NCBI RefSeq assembly: GCF_029968035.1
Contig: NZ_JASCIQ010000025.1
Location: 62,001-126,000, forward strand
Source of the DNA: Streptomyces cavernicola
GTDB taxonomy: Bacteria > Actinomycetota > Actinomycetes > Streptomycetales > Streptomycetaceae
Length of the DNA: 64,000 nucleotides
Direction: 5' to 3'
Positions 54,538 to 64,000 of the stretch are shown here, piece by piece (the stretch's first letter is position 1; each line of letters starts with the position of its first letter). Both the position numbers and the translations under genes were made by a program. The notes beneath the pieces were generated by a model. That model saw only the letters and a program-made list of their open reading frames with translations. It had not been told where the DNA came from and made no database searches.

Positions 54538-55259
54538 AGACGCTGTTGTGGGGCGCGCTTCCGTACATCGCGGTCGTCCTGCTCGTCGCGGGCACGGTCT
54601 GGCGGTTCCGCTACGACAAGTTCGGCTGGACCACCCGCTCCTCGCAGGTGTACGAGTCGAAGCTCCTGAACGTGGCCTCGCCGATGTTCCACTACGGCAT
54701 CCTGTTCGTGCTCGTCGGACACCTGATGGGCCTGTTCGTGCCGGAGTCCTGGACGGACGGCATCGGCCTCGACGAGCACACGTACCACCTGCTGTCCCTG
54801 TACGGCGGCACGGCGGCGGGCGCCCTCGCGGTCCTCGGCATCCTGATGCTCCTCGTCCGGCGCCGCACCAACGCCCCCGTCTTCCGGGCGACGACCGCCA
54901 ACGACAAGGTCATGTACGTGTTCCTGCTCGCGGCGATCGTCCTCGGCATGTGGGCCAAGCTCGCGAACTCGACTGTCAGCGCGGGGTACGACTACCGGCA
55001 GACCATCGCGCCGTGGGTCCGCAGCCTGTTCACGCTCCAGCCCGACATCGACCGGATGGCCGGGGTCCCGGTCCTCTACCAGATCCACGCGCTGGTCGGC
55101 CTCGCCCTGATCGCCCTGGTCCCCTTCACCCGCCTCATCCACATGTTCAGCGCGCCGGTGCAGTATCTGTTCCGCCCGTACGTGGTGTACCGCTCGCGCG
55201 CGGAGGGGCAGTTGGGGCCCAGGCCGGACCGCCGAGGCTGGGAAGAATCCAAACTCTGA
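54534..55259 (+). CDS. narI: Respiratory nitrate reductase gamma subunit (cytochrome b)
   Basis: A 241-residue membrane anchor with five spans. Heme-ligand His residues are visible in SPMFHYGILFVLVGHLMGLF (His in span 2) and in QIHALVGLALIALVPFTRLIHMFS (last span). It oxidises menaquinol and sends electrons to NarH. ATG overlaps narJ. A modular repeat begins nine bases after the stop. Confidence 0.96.
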   Translation: MKTLLWGALPYIAVVLLVAGTVWRFRYDKFGWTTRSSQVYESKLLNVASPMFHYGILFVLVGHLMGLFVPESWTDGIGLDEHTYHLLSLYGGTAAGALAVLGILMLLVRRRTNAPVFRATTANDKVMYVFLLAAIVLGMWAKLANSTVSAGYDYRQTIAPWVRSLFTLQPDIDRMAGVPVLYQIHALVGLALIALVPFTRLIHMFSAPVQYLFRPYVVYRSRAEGQLGPRPDRRGWEESKL

Positions 55260-55268
55260 CCTTCCCCT

Positions 55269-55718
55269 CCCCGCCCCTTCCCGAAAGCTTGCAGCAGCTT
55301 CGGGGGCCAGCCCCCGGACCCCCTCCCCCAAGCTCTCGGCTGCGCTCGAGCAGGGGGGACCCCCATCTCAAACGCCGGAGGGGCTGAATTGAGCCCCGAA
55401 GGGGGCTGGCCTTTAGGGGCGCGGGGAACTGCGCGACCAGCCACGACGAAGCGGGCAGCCGAACAACAACCGGGTCACGGGGCGAAGCCCCGAAGCGGCC
55501 TGAGGGCCCAGCCCCCCCCCCGGAACGAGGGTCCGGGTCCGAGCCCCGAAGCTGCGCCAGGCGGCGAAGCCCCCGGAAACGAAGGCCCGGTGCCAAGCCC
55601 CGAGGTGGGGCCCAGGGGCGGCAACCCCAAGCGGAGGCCCAGGGGCAGCAGCCCCAAGCGGGGGTCCGGGGGCGCAGCCCCCGGGGTCGTCCGGCGAGGA
55701 CTTCGGGAAGGGGCGGGG
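55269..55718. repeat. Modular GC-rich repeat H, with perfect terminal inverted repeats
   Basis: CCCCGCCCCTTCCCG (55269-55283) and exact reverse complement (55704-55718) flank about 420 bp with the TCAAACGCCGGAGG module, the GGGGCGCGGGGAACTGCGCG core and several GGGGC hairpins. It starts nine bases after the narI stop and ends six bases before the dnaK stop, so it exactly fills a convergent gap. No coding sequence. Confidence 0.88.
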
Positions 55719-55724
55719 AGGGGG

Positions 55725-57563
<1,839 letters not shown>

Positions 57564-57608
57564 GACAGTCCCCTTCCGGGCCCCGGATCACTCCGCTTCC
57601 GTACCTCC

Positions 57609-57638
57609 AGCACAAAACTTGAGTGCCGGTATGTCAAT
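57609..57638 (-). promoter_or_regulatory. Candidate dnaK promoter with half-HAIR element
   Basis: On the minus strand TTGACA (57632-57637) is followed 17 bp later by TGTGCT (57609-57614), a plausible -35/-10 pair. ACTCAAG (57618-57624) is a perfect half of the HspR site (CTTGAGT-N7-ACTCAAG), with ATTGACA at the other arm, 4 of 7 matches. Confidence 0.6.
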
Positions 57639-57717
57639 GCCCCGATACGGCGACGCCGCCGCCGTTCCGGAGCGGTGTCCGGGACGGCGACGGCGCAGGC
57701 GGGCCCTGGGCGGTGGC

Positions 57718-58146
57718 TCAGGCGGCCAGGTTGGCGCGGAGCGCGATCTGCGTACCGGCGAGTGCCTTGCTGACCGGGCAGTTCTCCTTGGCGTCCTCGG
57801 CGGCCTTGACGAATTCGGCCTGGTCGAGTCCGGGTACGTCGCCCTCGACGATCAGCACGATGCCGGTGATGCCCTCGCCCGGCTGGAAGGTGACCTCCGC
57901 CTGCGTGACGAGCTTGGTGGGCGGCGTCCCGGCCTGGGCCAGGCCGTTCGAGAGCGCCATCGAGAAGCAGCTGGAGTGGGCGGCGGCGATCAGCTCCTCC
58001 GGGCTGGTCTTCCCGTTCGGCTCCTCGGCACGGGCCGGCCAGGACACCGGGTACTGCCCGATGCCGGACGAGTCGAGCGCGACCTTGCCGGAGCCCTCCA
58101 GCAGGTTGCCTTCCCAGACGGTGTGCGCGGTGCGCATCGTGGCCAC
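57718..58146 (-). CDS. OsmC family peroxiredoxin-like protein
   Basis: A 142-residue OsmC/Ohr fold protein. The redox Cys pair is Cys60 in AAHSSCFSMALS and Cys123 in ENCPVSKAL, used to reduce organic hydroperoxides. Arg37-type region PARAEEPNGKTSPEELI is typical. The GTG start follows AGGAAGGA. A GGTGGGGCGCTC hairpin with one bulge lies just upstream (58169-58203), possibly a regulatory leader. Confidence 0.92.
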   Translation of the reverse strand: MATMRTAHTVWEGNLLEGSGKVALDSSGIGQYPVSWPARAEEPNGKTSPEELIAAAHSSCFSMALSNGLAQAGTPPTKLVTQAEVTFQPGEGITGIVLIVEGDVPGLDQAEFVKAAEDAKENCPVSKALAGTQIALRANLAA

Positions 58147-58311
58147 GGCGGTTCCTTCCTCTACGAACGGTGGGGCGCTCCGGACACGTCGAGCGCCCCC
58201 ACCATCCGACCACACGGGAGCCTTCCGGACACTCCGTACGCCCAGGACGCGCCCCCAACACCGACCGACCGCCGCCCCCGCGTCACTCCCCGAGCATCCC
58301 GCGCAGCCACT

Positions 58312-58482
58312 GCCGCTCCGCCCCGGCAGGCGTACGAGCGCGGCTACCAGGTGGTGTTCGGCTCGGACGTCACCGCCACCGACGACGCGTCCCGGCCGGA
58401 GCCCGAACTGGCCGTGCTGCGCAAGGGGTTCGCGCTCGTGCTCACCGCGCGGGAGATCGAAGACGAGCTGCGGAGCCCCTAG
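58312..58482 (+). pseudogene. C-terminal remnant of an isochorismatase-family hydrolase
   Basis: About 55 residues (RQAYERGYQVVFGSDVTATD then FELAVLRKGFALVLTAREI-like sequence) match the C-terminal end of cysteine hydrolases of the isochorismatase family. The N-terminal Asp-Lys-Cys catalytic part is missing and no start codon is available. The stop is intact and overlaps the convergent gene by four bases. The 165 bp before it show no gene. Confidence 0.65.
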
Positions 58483-59021
58483 CTCTGGCGGCGCAGCCGG
58501 GCCGACAAGTGGTGCTGGAGGGGCTGGCCTACCGCTGCGAGGTCGTGGGTGAACGTGAGGGTGTCGGGGGCGTCCAGGGTGTAGCGGCGGCGGGTGGCCT
58601 CGACGTCCTTGGCGGTGGGGGTGGTCGCGACCTGCCGCGTGGCGAGGTCGATCGCGCCGTCGGCGGCGTGGCCTACGGCGATCTCCGCGATGCCGGTGGG
58701 CTGCGTGATCAGGGCTTCCACGCGGCCGTCGGGCAGCAGCCGCCACCAGCCGCTCTCCCGTGCGGCCGGGCGCAGCGGCACATCGTCGTCGCCGAGCAGC
58801 CAGGCCCGTGCCTCGTACCGCAGGAACGGCCGGCCGTCGTGGCTGAACGTCACCTCCTGCGCGTACGCGAAGTCCTCGTCGAGCGTCGGATACCCGCCCT
58901 GCCCGCGGCCGCGCCACCGCCCGAGCAGTCCGAGCACGGGCGCGAGCTGCGGGTGCGGGGCGGGCGTCGCATCGGCGTGCAGGCTCTCGGCGTACGGGTA
59001 GTCCGGTGCGGGGTCGAACAC
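58479..59021 (-). CDS. FABP/nitrobindin-like heme-binding beta-barrel protein
   Basis: A 180-residue protein of the DUF1794/nitrobindin group. The signature GRWRGRGQGGYPTL lies near residue 35, PFLRYEARAWLL near 65 and the end has the conserved HLSARLRR with the proximal-type His. Nitrobindins bind ferric heme in an open barrel and act on nitric oxide or peroxynitrite. GTG 59021 is consistent with similarity. It stands alone between remnants. Confidence 0.85.
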   Translation of the reverse strand: MFDPAPDYPYAESLHADATPAPHPQLAPVLGLLGRWRGRGQGGYPTLDEDFAYAQEVTFSHDGRPFLRYEARAWLLGDDDVPLRPAARESGWWRLLPDGRVEALITQPTGIAEIAVGHAADGAIDLATRQVATTPTAKDVEATRRRYTLDAPDTLTFTHDLAAVGQPLQHHLSARLRRQS

Positions 59022-59064
59022 GAGGTGCGCTCCTGGGGTCGGGCGTTGGCTGGTCGGGGGAAGC

Positions 59065-59399
59065 CTAGGCCGACCTGGACGCGCCGCGGTCGAGGCCCTT
59101 CACGAACCCGGGCTCGCGCTCGAACTCGCCGAGCCAGAGGTGGTCGGGGGCGTACTGCCTGGCCGCGCCGATGAGGGTTTCCATGAACTCCCCCTTGGCG
59201 GCCGAGATCTGGTAGCGCAGCCGCTGCAGATCCGGACGCAGCGGCTCGTCGTCCCGGACCAGGAACCCGAGGCCCGGGGCGTCCGGGTCGATCGCGTCCG
59301 ACGGGCACAGTTCGAGGGATGCACGGCTATCCCTGCCGCGTCGACCCGGATGAAGTTGCGCATCCGCCTGCGGCCGAGGCGTACGAGGGGGACGCCCAC
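59065..59399 (-). pseudogene. Frameshifted small gene of unknown function
   Basis: Two frames together look like one short protein. The upstream frame gives MRNFIRVDAAGIAVH; near 59320 similarity-like sequence shifts to the frame SLELCPSDAIDPDAPGLGF followed by RYQISAAKGEFMETLIGAARQYAPDH, ending at TAG 59065-59067. A one-base change next to the CCC at about 59316 would join them. I do not recognise the family. With the isochorismatase remnant it marks a decaying stretch. Confidence 0.45.
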
Positions 59400-59430
59400 C
59401 CAGCCCGTGAATCTGCGCCCCGCGTGCGGC

Positions 59431-59748
59431 CTACCCGGCCAGTGTCAGCGCCCCCACGAGCGCTGCCGTCGTCACCGTGCCCGCGACACGGCCCGTCCAG
59501 GCCATGCCGGGGCGGGCGAGGCGTCGGGCGTTGAACGCCGTGAATAGGCCGAGGTGGACGGTGACCACGTTGACGGCGCCGAGCCAGCCGAAGCCGCCCT
59601 GCTTCAGCGCGAAGTACAGGAGGAGCCAGGCCGCGACGCCGGCCAGCGCCCAGGCGAGGATTTCGAGCTGGAAGCCGAGGGGAACAGGTTGCGGCCGCTC
59701 CCCGGCGGCGGTCGTCGGCGCGTCCTGGGGGCTGGTCTTACGGGACAA
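59431..59748 (-). CDS. Small three-span membrane protein
   Basis: A 105-residue protein: polar 30-residue N-terminus, then three hydrophobic segments (EILAWALAGVAAWLLLYFAL, GAVNVVTVHLGLFTAF, AGTVTTAALVGALTLAG). TTG start is set by GGAG seven bases upstream. No known family. It precedes the decaying region and follows the APC permease gene on the same strand, with an 83-bp gap. Confidence 0.65.
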   Translation of the reverse strand: MSRKTSPQDAPTTAAGERPQPVPLGFQLEILAWALAGVAAWLLLYFALKQGGFGWLGAVNVVTVHLGLFTAFNARRLARPGMAWTGRVAGTVTTAALVGALTLAG

Positions 59749-59831
59749 CGGTGCTCCTGAGTCGGGCGCGGGCGGCGGGACCCGTACGACCCTAGGCGCA
59801 GGTCGTACGGGTCCCGCAACCGGGCCTGGGG

Positions 59832-61268
59832 TCAGCCCTGTTGGGCCGATTCCGCCCGCTTCTTGCGGCCCGACATCACCGCGTACACGACGACGCCGAT
59901 GAAGAGGAAGACGACGCCCTGGTAGACCGCCGCGTAGCCCGCGCCGCCGACCAGCCACAGGGAGAAGGCGCAGGCGATCGCGGAGATCACCGAGTCGCGG
60001 ACGAGGCGGGAGCGGTTGACGCGCTCGCCCTGGCCGGAGAGCAGGTAGTAGATCTGCGCGGCGGTGGCGAGGAGGTACGGGACGGTGGCCATGAAGGTCG
60101 TGACCGTGACGAGGAGCGTGAAGACCTCCGCGTCGCCCTTGCCGCCGCCGGAGGCGTAGTTGTAGATCGTCAGGAGCGAGGCGAGGATCACCGTGATCAC
60201 GACGCCGGCCGTGGGGACGCCGCGCTGCTTCTTCAGGAACACGGTCGGGAAGAGCCCGTCCTTGGCCGCCGCGAACGGGGCCTGGGCGCTGAGCAGCGTC
60301 CAGCCGTTGAGGGCGCCGAGGATGGAGACCACCGCGGCGACCGCGACGAGCGAACCGCCCCACGTGCCGCCGAACATCGCGTTGACGGCGTCGGAGAACG
60401 GGGCCTCGCTGTCGACGAGCCGCTCGTGCGGGACGGTGCCGAAGACGGCGAGCGTGCCGAGCAGGTAGACGAAGGCGGCGCCGAGCACGCCGAGGATCGT
60501 GGCGCGGCCGACGTTGCGGCGCGGGTCACGGACCTCGCCTGCGCTGACCGCGGCCGACTCCACGCCCAGGTAGCTGAAGAGCAGCAGCGCGGCGGCGGCC
60601 GAGACCGCGCCGACGGGGCTCGCGTCCGGGTCGGTCTGGAACGGCCCGAGGTTGTCCGCGTCGAAGAAGAAGAGGCCGCCGACGGCGACGAGCAGCAGCG
60701 GCGCGAACTTCAGTACGGTCGCGACGAGTTGGACCGCGCCGACGTACCGCGTGCCGGCGAGGTTGGCGAGGCCGGGGAGCCACTGGATGAGCAGCGCGGC
60801 CAGGCACATCGTCCACCAGTGGCCGTCGAGGTCGATCAGCAGGTTGAGGTAGCCGACGGCGCCCACGGCGAGCGCGGCGTTGGAGACCCAGGAGGTGATC
60901 CAGTACGACCAGGCGGCGAGGAAACCGGCGAAGTCGCCGAAGGCCTCGCGGGCGTAGACGTACGGGCCGCCGGTGCGCGGGTCGCGCTGGGCGAGCCGGC
61001 CGAAGACCAGGGCCAGGGCGATCGCGCCGAGCGTGAGCACGCCGAAGGCGACGAGGCTGATGGTGCCGTAGGAGGCGACGTCGTGCGGGAGGCGGAAGAT
61101 GCCGCCGCCGATGATGTTGCCCATGACCAGGCAGGTCGCGATGGGAAGTCCGAAGCGCCGGGCGTGCTTGCCGATCTCGCCGCGCTGCTCGATGGCCTCG
61201 CCGGTGTCGGCTGCGGTGTCGCCTCGGTCTGCCGGAGCCGGCGTCGATGCGGGTCCGGTGTCGTGCAT
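59832..61268 (-). CDS. APC superfamily amino acid permease (arginine/ornithine antiporter-like)
   Basis: A 478-residue 12-span carrier. The Gly-rich helix-1 motif is GNIIGGGIFRLPHD (about 50); GPYVYAREAFGDFAGFLAAWSYW follows and the centre has FSYLGVESAAVSAGEVRDPRRNV (about 230). This matches the basic-amino-acid/polyamine antiporter group, so amino acids are likely substrates. ATG 61268 is preferred over a GTG 69 bases upstream because GAGAGG lies nearby; the spacing is long, so the start is uncertain. The upstream region has a GCTGCA/TGCAGC hairpin (61345-61378). Confidence 0.88.
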   Translation of the reverse strand: MHDTGPASTPAPADRGDTAADTGEAIEQRGEIGKHARRFGLPIATCLVMGNIIGGGIFRLPHDVASYGTISLVAFGVLTLGAIALALVFGRLAQRDPRTGGPYVYAREAFGDFAGFLAAWSYWITSWVSNAALAVGAVGYLNLLIDLDGHWWTMCLAALLIQWLPGLANLAGTRYVGAVQLVATVLKFAPLLLVAVGGLFFFDADNLGPFQTDPDASPVGAVSAAAALLLFSYLGVESAAVSAGEVRDPRRNVGRATILGVLGAAFVYLLGTLAVFGTVPHERLVDSEAPFSDAVNAMFGGTWGGSLVAVAAVVSILGALNGWTLLSAQAPFAAAKDGLFPTVFLKKQRGVPTAGVVITVILASLLTIYNYASGGGKGDAEVFTLLVTVTTFMATVPYLLATAAQIYYLLSGQGERVNRSRLVRDSVISAIACAFSLWLVGGAGYAAVYQGVVFLFIGVVVYAVMSGRKKRAESAQQG

Positions 61269-61726
61269 GGGGTGGTGCGCCTCTCGTCGTGCTGGGTCCG
61301 CCACGGGATCGCCGGGCGACGGCTCATGGTCAGGCACGTTGAACGCTGCACCAAATCAGTGGGGAGAGTCACTGCAGCGCTGTCACCTGCGGAAACCTGC
61401 GGGTTGGCGATCCCTGTGGCTACGTAAACGGCTACGTACGTTACCCGCCCTGCTCAACACATGGGTGGTGGCGCCCACTCCGCTCTGCGCCAGGCCTCCC
61501 TACGCCGCCGTAGTGGCGGTGTCGCCTGCCCTGCCACTCCGCGCATGCGGGGGCATCGAGTAGGCCATCCATCTCCGGAAGCCCGGCCGCAGGAACTCGA
61601 CCACGTCAGGATCCGAGTGCGCGAGGCCGAGGCTCTGCTCGCGCACCGTCCCCTCCGGCCGCCTGTCGGCGACGGCGGACGCCCGACCATCGGCGCGGTT
61701 CTGGCCACGCCTCCCGCTGTGCGCGA
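61269..61726. other. Intergenic stretch without a supported gene
   Basis: Contains the APC permease leader, a GCTGCA...TGCAGC inverted repeat (61345-61378) and two GGCTACGTA repeats (61418-61426, 61431-61439). Open frames here have no recognisable protein features and conflict with each other. I see no further gene. Confidence 0.5.
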
Positions 61727-61801
61727 TTACCGCCGCTTCCGTGATTGCAGGTACCAGGCCGCAGCAAGGCCAATGACCACCAGAACGATGAGCATCTTCA
61801 T
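61727..61801 (-). CDS. Candidate 24-residue single-span membrane peptide
   Basis: MKMLIVLVVIGLAAAWYLQ then a basic SRKRR tail: one membrane helix with a positive C-terminal end. Its composition differs from the frameshadow ORFs around it. The frame can be extended upstream to 61939 but the extension is not convincing. A weak AAGAG lies before the ATG. Its function is unknown; it could be a leader remnant. Confidence 0.4.
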   Translation of the reverse strand: MKMLIVLVVIGLAAAWYLQSRKRR

Positions 61802-61922
61802 GACCCACTCTTGCCCACGATCTTGCCGATGAAGCTCACCCCAGCACTTGCAGCATGCTTCGGGTGGGCATTGCGCGACCGGCTCGACGTCTTCCACCGA
61901 GTTCGGAAGCGTCCAACATGCG

Positions 61923-61944
61923 GACGCATCACGTGACATGCGTC
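61923..61944. promoter_or_regulatory. Inverted repeat GACGCAT-N8-ATGCGTC
   Basis: Perfect 7-bp arms around CACGTGAC, itself holding a CACGTG palindrome. It sits in a 422-bp gap (61802-62223) that otherwise has no supported gene. The relevant promoter is not clear. Confidence 0.45.
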
Positions 61945-62223
61945 ACAGGGTTATGGACTCGGGTGGCATACCCAGGCACTTACTGGCGAGGCATCACCCG
62001 AATCCGGAGGCCCAATTGGCGCCACTTTCCGATACACCCCGGACGGGCTAACGCCGGATTTCAGGTTTCTCGCTGAACCAACGCCGACACATGGGTTCAA
62101 TCGGGGTTTCGCAGGTGCCGACGACCGCACGGAGCGCGCTGGGGAGCGAGTAGCACCCCACCCCAACTTTGAGCTTGCAGCCGACCAGGCCCTTTCGAAA
62201 TTCGAGAGGACAGAAATTCCGGG

Positions 62224-62715
62224 CTACATACGACCACCGGGGCTCGGCCGGACAGGAACTGACGCCCAGGTCATATAGCCGCCTCCATCACCGCGGTGCT
62301 GCCCCATGTCGTCGACCAGGCGGCGCACGAGGAACAGGCCCGGCTCCTCTTCGGGTTCCGGCAGCGCGCTTCCCATCTCCCCGACGGTGATCAACACGTG
62401 ATCACCGTCGCACGAGATCCGGCCCGCCAGGTCGACGCTTGCGCGGGACCGCGCGGTGATGTCGACCAGCTCGGTAAGCACCGCGAGCGCGGACTCGATC
62501 TCGGCCGCCTGCGAAGGAGCAGCGAGCAGCGCCGGCAGCACCATTGCGGCGAACCGGCGCGAGCGGCGCATTGCTTCGGCGGGCCCGCGCTCGGGGCCAA
62601 CCCGGAACTCGAGGGAGTTCTCCGTGCCGAGAACCTGCCGCATGGCGGCAGCGTTCCCGGCCGCGGGCGTCCGCAGGCTGGAGGCCCAGAGCAGAGGCAC
62701 TGCGTCGGAGATCAT
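62224..62715 (-). CDS. ATP-binding protein, HATPase (anti-sigma factor-like)
   Basis: About 163 residues. The protein resembles SpoIIAB/RsbW-like ATPases of actinomycetes: helical IESALAVLTELVDITARSR, then a beta-rich CDGDHVLITVGEMGS with the D-x-G-type pocket and GLFLVRRLVDDMGQHRGDGGGYMTWASVPV, as in the ATP lid. The usual N-box Asn is replaced (ELVDIT where most have ELVxNA), so kinase activity is doubtful. The start is uncertain (62715 or 62643). Such proteins often sit beside XRE regulators, as here. Confidence 0.65.
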   Translation of the reverse strand: MISDAVPLLWASSLRTPAAGNAAAMRQVLGTENSLEFRVGPERGPAEAMRRSRRFAAMVLPALLAAPSQAAEIESALAVLTELVDITARSRASVDLAGRISCDGDHVLITVGEMGSALPEPEEEPGLFLVRRLVDDMGQHRGDGGGYMTWASVPVRPSPGGRM

Positions 62716-63018
62716 CACTCGTCCATCACTCCATCGCGTCGAGTAGACGCATGGAGCTGCCCGCTCCCCCGAGCCGGGCAGTCCCATGCGCAGCTTCAGG
62801 GCACGGCGAAATCCGGCCGCACTACCCCTACAGGCGGCCCTGTGTGTCATGGAGTTAACAGTGACGTAGAGTGTTTACGCAAGCCGGTCGAGATCGGGCA
62901 ATTCTCAAGGTCGGGACGCAGGCAGAAGCCGAACTCCCGCCTGAGAGCGTGGCCTAGAGTGGCGAAGCCATTACAAGCAACCACCGCAAAATCGGACATG
63001 AGCAGCCTGGGGGCGGAG
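62716..63018. other. Divergent intergenic region between the ATPase-like and XRE genes
   Basis: About 300 bp with moderately lower GC (AGTTAACAGTGACGTAGAGTG around 62855) that should hold promoters for the divergent genes. No open frame with convincing features. Confidence 0.45.
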
Positions 63019-63459
63019 ATGAGTGCTGGCGAGAAAGATGAGCCACGCACCCTGCAGGAGAAGATCAACTACCTGTTGAAGGAGTCGTTCCCCGACGGCG
63101 CCCCGAGCGACCGCGAGTTCTGCCGAATCGCGGAGGCACGCGGCGGCTCCTTGTCTCACAGCTACTTCGGCAAGCTCCGCAAGGGCCAACTCACCGAGGT
63201 CAGGGACGAGACTCTGCAAGCCCTGGGACTGGGCTTCGACTGCGACTGGCGCTTCTTCAAGCCGGAATCGCAGGTCGAGGCTGAAGTCTCCGCCGGGCTC
63301 CGCTTCCTGGCCGACAAGCGAGCCGGCGGCATCAGCGGAATCGCCGGGCGGGGCATCACCGAAGAAGGACTCTCACCTGACCTGCTCAACTTCGCACTCG
63401 ACCTCTTGGAGAAGGCGCGGCAGGAGACGCAGGAGCCTCCGGCGGAACCGCAGACATGA
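63019..63459 (+). CDS. XRE-like helix-turn-helix regulator paired with ImmA-type protease
   Basis: About 146 residues. The N-terminal helix-turn-helix reads TLQEKINYLLKESFPDGAP, then FCRIAEARGGSLSHSYFGKLRKGQLTEVRDETLQALG; the C-terminal half is acidic-helical. A longer start at ATG 62998 adds seven residues. The gene overlaps the next one (ATGA). XRE and ImmA/IrrE-type genes in this order are a common pair: the regulator represses, the protease inactivates it under stress. Confidence 0.72.
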   Translation: MSAGEKDEPRTLQEKINYLLKESFPDGAPSDREFCRIAEARGGSLSHSYFGKLRKGQLTEVRDETLQALGLGFDCDWRFFKPESQVEAEVSAGLRFLADKRAGGISGIAGRGITEEGLSPDLLNFALDLLEKARQETQEPPAEPQT

Positions 63460-64000
63460 CGGACGCACCGTCCTCCGAGCCGTCTCTGAGCGAAGTGCAG
63501 GAACGGTGCAAGACCGGCCTGGCAGACCTTCCGATCCCTAACCCGTTCTCAGTAGAGCAGCTGCGGGTCAACATGGAGAAGGCTCGCGGCCGCCGGATCA
63601 TCATGCAGCCCATCCCTGACTCGATGATCACCACGAGCACGGCGTGCGGGCTGAGGATCAAGGACACCCACCTCAGCATCGTCCTCTACCGCAAGCGCCC
63701 GTCGGCCTACTTGACCGAGCACGTCATGCTGCACGAGCTGGTTCACGAGTGGTTCGACCACGGTACCCAGCTCAGCCCCGACGAACTTCAAGCACTGCTG
63801 CCCGTCTTCGGACCTGGCCTGATCAAGCGCGTCATGGCCGGTGAGGCCACCGTGCAGGCACGCGCCAACTACCGCACCGTCGAGGAGAAGATCGCCGAAT
63901 TCGGCGCCTCTCTCATTCCCCGCATGGCCCGCGACGTGCCAAGCGACGACATGCTCGGCCGCCTGGACGACACCCTCTCCCGGCCCGCCGGCGGCAGTTA
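63456..64000 (+). CDS. ImmA/IrrE-type zinc metallopeptidase domain protein (3' end at window edge)
   Basis: At least 181 residues; the frame reaches the last complete codon at 63998, where TA of a likely stop begins. The zinc motif HELVHEWFDH is at 93-102 (His93, His97, Glu94). Upstream VRRIIMQPIPDSM and STACGLRIKDTHLSIVLYRKRPS match ImmA/IrrE-like proteins. Such proteases cleave a partner XRE repressor, found here directly upstream with an ATGA overlap. The partner target and trigger are not known. Confidence 0.75.
   Translation, partial: MTDAPSSEPSLSEVQERCKTGLADLPIPNPFSVEQLRVNMEKARGRRIIMQPIPDSMITTSTACGLRIKDTHLSIVLYRKRPSAYLTEHVMLHELVHEWFDHGTQLSPDELQALLPVFGPGLIKRVMAGEATVQARANYRTVEEKIAEFGASLIPRMARDVPSDDMLGRLDDTLSRPAGGS

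Noticed and set aside
61461..61832. Open frames on both strands in 61.4-61.8 kb
   Set aside because: They conflict, have no ribosome sites or motifs; only the short membrane peptide on the minus strand is protein-like.

Overview
The window is high-GC DNA from an actinomycete, most likely Streptomyces. Supporting signs are dense GTG, TTG and ATG starts, many ATGA, GTGA or TGATG overlaps, Tat-type lipoproteins, ROK, GntR, LysR and XRE regulators, a nar operon, an HspR-type half site before dnaK, and GC-rich modular repeats in the intergenic gaps. I read 55 protein genes or gene remnants and found no rRNA, tRNA, CRISPR array, transposase or integrase.

About 1-18.45 kb is one co-directional minus-strand block. 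The ROK regulator (18.4 kb) comes first. It is followed by a ribose-type sugar ABC transporter (ATPase, permease, lipoprotein), a Gfo/Idh/MocA oxidoreductase, a sugar-phosphate-isomerase-like TIM barrel, a secreted sorbosone-dehydrogenase/PKD protein and a ThuA-DUF1080 lipoprotein. This set looks like uptake plus oxidative (3-keto-type) handling of a sugar or glycoside. It runs into an ebo cluster whose genes nearly all overlap: inositol-3-phosphate synthase-like, eboC (UbiA-like), a TIM barrel, eboA, eboB (TatD), eboE and an alkaline-phosphatase-like protein cut by the window edge.

About 18.7-30.1 kb holds a frameshifted PucR/CdaR-type regulator, an NTF2-like protein, a GntR/FCD regulator, an orphan KAS III and a methyltransferase. 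Next come an OFA-type oxalate/formate MFS carrier with a 42-residue partner, then a ketopantoate-reductase-like gene, a formate dehydrogenase split into two genes in reversed order, and fdhD. A 13-bp box is shared by the GntR promoter and the carrier/dehydrogenase divergent promoter.

About 30-48.5 kb holds a secreted sialidase, a DUF4185-like protein, a bile-acid-symporter-like carrier with a divergent LysR, a FadD-type acyl-CoA ligase, a branched-chain amino-acid-type ABC system (5'-truncated binding protein, a giant permease-permease-ATPase fusion, a second ATPase), an aldo/keto reductase, a methyltransferase, a pterin dehydratase and an XRE regulator. About 48.6-55.3 kb is narGHJI. About 55.7-64 kb has a second dnaK, osmC, decayed gene pieces, a nitrobindin-like protein, an APC permease, and at the edge a HATPase protein and an XRE/ImmA-type pair.

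The most striking non-coding structure is a modular repeat family at eight loci. Its ends read CCCCGCCCCTTCCCG just after stop codons. Two copies exactly fill gaps between convergent genes, and one is translated as a linker of about 90 residues inside the ABC transporter fusion.
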